This document shows positions 5,631 through 7,868 of a stretch of DNA of 7,868 nucleotides, piece after piece. A program made the translations under genes and the position numbers. This DNA is from Candidatus Mcinerneyibacteriota bacterium. GTDB taxonomy: Bacteria > AUK180 > JAQVHJ01. Each line of letters opens with the position of its first letter. Within the stretch, counting starts at the first letter, position 1. The notes beneath the pieces are model-generated. The model was not told where the DNA came from, ran no database searches, and was given only the letters and a program-made list of their open reading frames with translations. The stretch covers positions 1 to 7,868 of the forward strand of contig DAOVMD010000130.1 in assembly GCA_030630935.1 (NCBI GenBank), in the 5' to 3' direction.

Positions 5631-7463
5631 TTAATATCCTAAATTTAATGAAAATGAATATGATTTAAAATCTTCATTATCATAAACATTTGGAGAGTTG
5701 TAATAATCCTCAGCATAATTTAAATAAAATCCAAGTTTAAAATCTAAGGTAATATCCTTATATTTATAATTTTTAATTTTTAATTCATAACCTCGCAATT
5801 TATACCACCACAGGTCTTCAGTATCCCAAATTTTATTTAAAGAATGAAAATCAATATAATTATTATAGAAATTTAGATATAGATCACATATCTCTAATTT
5901 AAAATATAATCCACTATCTAAACAAGTGTGCTGAGTAGAGATTTTTCCATAACCATAAAATTGAGTAATTTCAAAAAAATTAAATCCCACACCACCTTCA
6001 ACGTATGTTATGTGTGTTCTTCTATGTCTATCAATCCTGTGAATATCTTCATCCGTATACCTAATTCCCAATTGGGACCATCCTCTTAAAGATGACATTT
6101 TAGTCCCAAAATTCCAGCCGTACTCATTTAATTTTATCAGACCATAACCTGAATGCTTTTCAGATACCTTATATTCTGAATAACGATAACTGCCAAATCT
6201 CCTAATAAAGCCAAAGTACATTTCATTTGTATAATTATTCATACATCCTTTTACTAAAAAAGCAAAATTGAAATAATTTATATTATTTGAATCCATTGTT
6301 TGAATAAAGTAACTACCCTTTTTCAATTTGTTATATCTTTCTCCATTATAAAAACCTTTCCCCATTGTTAGGAAATAATTCATTTCATTATATTTATCTT
6401 TTCCTGTAAAATAACAAATGCCTCCTATATTGAGTAGTCTTTGATTAAAGTTAAAGTCTGCATACTTTCTATCAATACTAAACCCTGTATCCCAATTAAT
6501 TCGAATAACATCGTTATTATTAAAATAGTAAGATATAAAAGGACCAAAATATAAATCATATTTACCTTTTATTTTCCATTTCAAATGTTTTCTTTTTAGA
6601 AAATTAAACCTTTGTATATTTATTAAATATTTTCTTGAATCATATATTAATCTCTCTTTTTGCAGCTCTCCGTTACAGTAATATTCTATATATTCTTCAT
6701 GCCAATCATTTTTAAAGCTTGATTTTCTTATATTCGAATAATATTGGACTGTCCAATCCTTTTGTAATTTAATATTTAACCTTAGTTTAAAATAATTTGC
6801 AGAGCATCTGGTGAAACCATCTATTTTATATGGAGCATATGTATATAATCTATTGAAATCAAATGAATCCTTAAAACTTTTTGGTACAAACAGAAATACA
6901 TTATCATAATCCGCATACATATAATATTCAAAACTTTGAAAGTATAATGAAGTAAGATCCATGCTTAGAACCATAGATTTATTTATATCTGTAATATTTG
7001 AGGTTGGAATGATTTTATATTTAACTTTTTTTGATGCCCTGAAAATATTATTATCTTTATTCACACTAAAAAAGTGTATAATTTTATTGCCTTTAATTCT
7101 AAAATGACAATTACTTCTTTCAGGTTCTAACATATATATATTCGTTGCAGAATAAACTGAGATAATTGTTGGAAAGAATAATATCCCTGAAACTATCTTA
7201 TTTGGAGTAATCGTTCTTTTTAAAACAATAGAATCTAATTTCTTATTTTTATAAAACACTTCAAGTAAATTATCATGATTAGGTTTTAAAAGAATGAAAT
7301 TAGAAACATCGTATCTCCCTACCTTTTTCCCGGATGAATCCTTTATTTGGACGGTTAATTTATATTCCTCAGGTTCTGAATAAACATAGATCTTCTTAAC
7401 AGCTGTAAAAGCAGGTAGTGTAATAAATACAAAAAATATTACAAAAACAATCTTAAACTTCAT
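5631..7463 (-). CDS. Predicted outer-membrane beta-barrel protein with PEGA-like N-terminal region
   Basis: The 610-residue product is not recognised as a named family. Residues 1 to about 21 form a signal peptide. Residues about 25-118 resemble a PEGA-type surface module: a short beta unit (SSGKKVGRYDV, then LKPNHDNLLEVFYKNKK) followed by a hydrophobic hairpin-like stretch at 90-112 and YMLEPE, like the glycine-rich GNILFGG...YxLxPE tail I associate with such proteins. From about 225 onward there are many short strands with alternating aromatic residues (Tyr, Phe, Trp), and the chain ends in NLGY with a terminal aromatic, as in outer-membrane barrels. GC content looks much lower than in the protease gene (some 60-bp lines near 20%), which may point to a different history. 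The ATG begins the signal peptide; there is no Shine-Dalgarno sequence and promoter-like boxes abut it. The barrel is likely; the substrate is unknown. Confidence 0.82.
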   Translation of the reverse strand: MKFKIVFVIFFVFITLPAFTAVKKIYVYSEPEEYKLTVQIKDSSGKKVGRYDVSNFILLKPNHDNLLEVFYKNKKLDSIVLKRTITPNKIVSGILFFPTIISVYSATNIYMLEPERSNCHFRIKGNKIIHFFSVNKDNNIFRASKKVKYKIIPTSNITDINKSMVLSMDLTSLYFQSFEYYMYADYDNVFLFVPKSFKDSFDFNRLYTYAPYKIDGFTRCSANYFKLRLNIKLQKDWTVQYYSNIRKSSFKNDWHEEYIEYYCNGELQKERLIYDSRKYLINIQRFNFLKRKHLKWKIKGKYDLYFGPFISYYFNNNDVIRINWDTGFSIDRKYADFNFNQRLLNIGGICYFTGKDKYNEMNYFLTMGKGFYNGERYNKLKKGSYFIQTMDSNNINYFNFAFLVKGCMNNYTNEMYFGFIRRFGSYRYSEYKVSEKHSGYGLIKLNEYGWNFGTKMSSLRGWSQLGIRYTDEDIHRIDRHRRTHITYVEGGVGFNFFEITQFYGYGKISTQHTCLDSGLYFKLEICDLYLNFYNNYIDFHSLNKIWDTEDLWWYKLRGYELKIKNYKYKDITLDFKLGFYLNYAEDYYNSPNVYDNEDFKSYSFSLNLGY

Positions 7464-7495
7464 ATTATACTATAAATTTTTGGGTTCTTTTTCAA
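7464..7495 (-). promoter_or_regulatory. Promoter-like boxes abutting the start of the barrel gene
   Basis: On the minus strand, TTGAAA (7490-7495) is followed 15 nt later by TATAGT (7469-7474), and a TATAAT (7464-7469) touches the ATG at 7463. Initiation from TATAGT would fall on about the A of the ATG. No purine-rich ribosome binding site lies in the usual window, so a leaderless message is likely. The spacing is short for TATAGT (15) and long for TATAAT (20), which lowers certainty. Confidence 0.5.
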
Positions 7496-7541
7496 TTTAA
7501 ATATTAAATTAATCCGCCAATTTTAAAAAAAGCTCTATATG

Positions 7542-7596
7542 ATGTATCCCTTCATTCCTTTTATATTTAAAATAAATAAAAAGGAATGAGATACAT
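7542..7596. promoter_or_regulatory. Long interrupted inverted repeat upstream of the barrel gene
   Basis: The outer arms ATGTATC (7542-7548) and GATACAT (7590-7596) and the inner arms CATTCCTTTT (7553-7562) and AAAAGGAATG (7579-7588) form 17 paired positions around a 16-nt AT loop, interrupted by CCTT opposite A. It lies about 80-130 bp upstream of the minus-strand start. It could be a regulator binding site, a structured RNA stem or a remnant repeat. On the minus strand a run of seven T follows about 10 nt later, so termination of transcription entering from the right is also possible. Confidence 0.5.
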
Positions 7597-7687
7597 AATA
7601 TGTCTAAAGTTAATATTACATCATTTTATAAAAATTGTCAAGTAAAAACTTGTTGTGTGATGTTACAAAATCAAAATGTTAATATTC
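7597..7687. other. AT-rich gene-free stretch
   Basis: Contents are two copies of GTTAATATT (near 7610 and 7679), a weak ACATCA/TGATGT inverted pair (near 7618 and 7658), and a small hairpin with arms CAAGT and ACTTG and loop AAAA (7639-7652). There is no supported reading frame, promoter or RNA gene. Confidence 0.55.
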
Positions 7688-7704
7688 GGTTAACTCTGTT
7701 AACC
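7688..7704. repeat. 7-bp hairpin GGTTAAC with TCT loop
   Basis: GGTTAAC (7688-7694) and GTTAACC (7698-7704) flank loop TCT. The stem core equals that of the larger hairpin at 4344-4370, but the loop differs by order (TCT instead of TTC). It belongs to the window's small-loop hairpin family. Confidence 0.8.
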
Positions 7705-7716
7705 TCACTGAGTACA

Positions 7717-7731
7717 TACAGCTTCGCTGTA
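7717..7731. repeat. 6-bp hairpin TACAGC with TTC loop
   Basis: TACAGC (7717-7722) and GCTGTA (7726-7731) flank TTC. On the minus strand the core is GCGAAGC, a sequence known to form an exceptionally stable single-strand DNA mini-hairpin. It directly precedes the heptamer-type repeat. Confidence 0.8.
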
Positions 7732-7734
7732 GAT

Positions 7735-7749
7735 AGCAGAAAGCTGAGA
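7735..7749. repeat. Second copy of the heptamer-repeat sequence
   Basis: AGCAGAAAGCTGAGA matches the reverse complement of 4562-4576 over all 15 bases. This shows that the same low-complexity heptamer family sits in two gaps of the window, in opposite orientations. Confidence 0.8.
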
Positions 7750-7791
7750 TCAGCAATAGTGTTTACAAAGATAAAAACAAAAATTAAATTT

Positions 7792-7823
7792 AACTCGCGC
7801 TATGCGCGTAGCGAGTTTTATTT
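7792..7823 (+). terminator. GC-rich hairpin followed by a T-rich tract
   Basis: AACTCG (7792-7797) pairs with CGAGTT (7812-7817) and CTA (7800-7802) with TAG (7809-7811), leaving a 2-nt bulge; alternatively CGCGC (7796-7800) pairs with GCGCG (7804-7808) around TAT. TTATTT follows the outer stem, so it looks like a plus-strand intrinsic terminator. No plus-strand gene ends nearby in this window, so it may instead be another dispersed hairpin. Confidence 0.45.
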
Positions 7824-7849
7824 CATTTGGGTGTTTAAGTTTTTATGTT

Positions 7850-7868
7850 CAGGGCGAAGGCCCTTCGC
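7850..7868. repeat. Truncated GC-rich palindrome at the window edge
   Basis: CAGGGCGAAGGCCC begins a palindrome with arm GGGCGAAGG that runs off the window end. Its first 16 bases match the reverse complement of the hairpin at 5315-5330 with one difference. It is therefore a second copy of the same repeat family, in opposite orientation. Confidence 0.7.

Noticed and set aside
351-7463. A single operon or pathway linking the three genes
   Set aside because: The genes alternate in strand and are separated by about 500-bp gaps full of repeats; only a shared envelope location connects them.

Overview
The window carries three protein genes separated by unusually long, hairpin-rich gaps. All three proteins look exported or membrane-anchored. 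I read it as a fragment from an AT-rich, Gram-negative-type, probably uncultivated bacterium. The reasons are a large secreted clostripain-family protease ending in a FlgD-like/type-IX-like C-terminal domain, a predicted outer-membrane beta-barrel protein, and dense short intergenic repeats. That mix is familiar from candidate phyla such as Firestonebacteria, Elusimicrobia or Cloacimonetes, but the sequence does not fix the taxon.

Layout. Positions 1-350 hold three 67-bp tandem repeats and AT-rich spacer. Positions 351-4100 (minus) encode a 1249-residue secreted C11 cysteine protease with two repeated beta-sandwich modules, a PD40-like propeller and a C-terminal sorting-type domain. Positions 4101-4647 are a gap containing six hairpins or palindromes, a heptamer repeat and a perfect consensus sigma-70 promoter. 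Positions 4648-5136 (plus) encode a 162-residue membrane-anchored protein, probably with an NTF2-like fold. Positions 5137-5630 contain a roughly 314-bp structure bounded by 12-bp inverted repeats that looks like a mosaic of palindromic repeats. Positions 5631-7463 (minus) encode a very AT-rich 610-residue protein with a signal peptide, a PEGA-like N-terminal region and a probable C-terminal beta-barrel. Positions 7464-7868 are again hairpin-rich and gene-free.

The genes do not form an operon. Genes 1 and 2 diverge and genes 2 and 3 converge, each pair about 500 bp apart. I see no evidence that they act in one pathway beyond a shared envelope location.

The most distinctive signal is in the gaps. 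Small hairpins with unrelated stems keep a tiny C-TTC-G or C-TCT-G turn (C-GAA-G on the opposite strand), and several follow a shared AAGTGTT word. Two of the three genes also seem to have promoters that start transcription at or next to the start codon, without a Shine-Dalgarno sequence. No tRNA, rRNA, CRISPR array or transposase gene was found.
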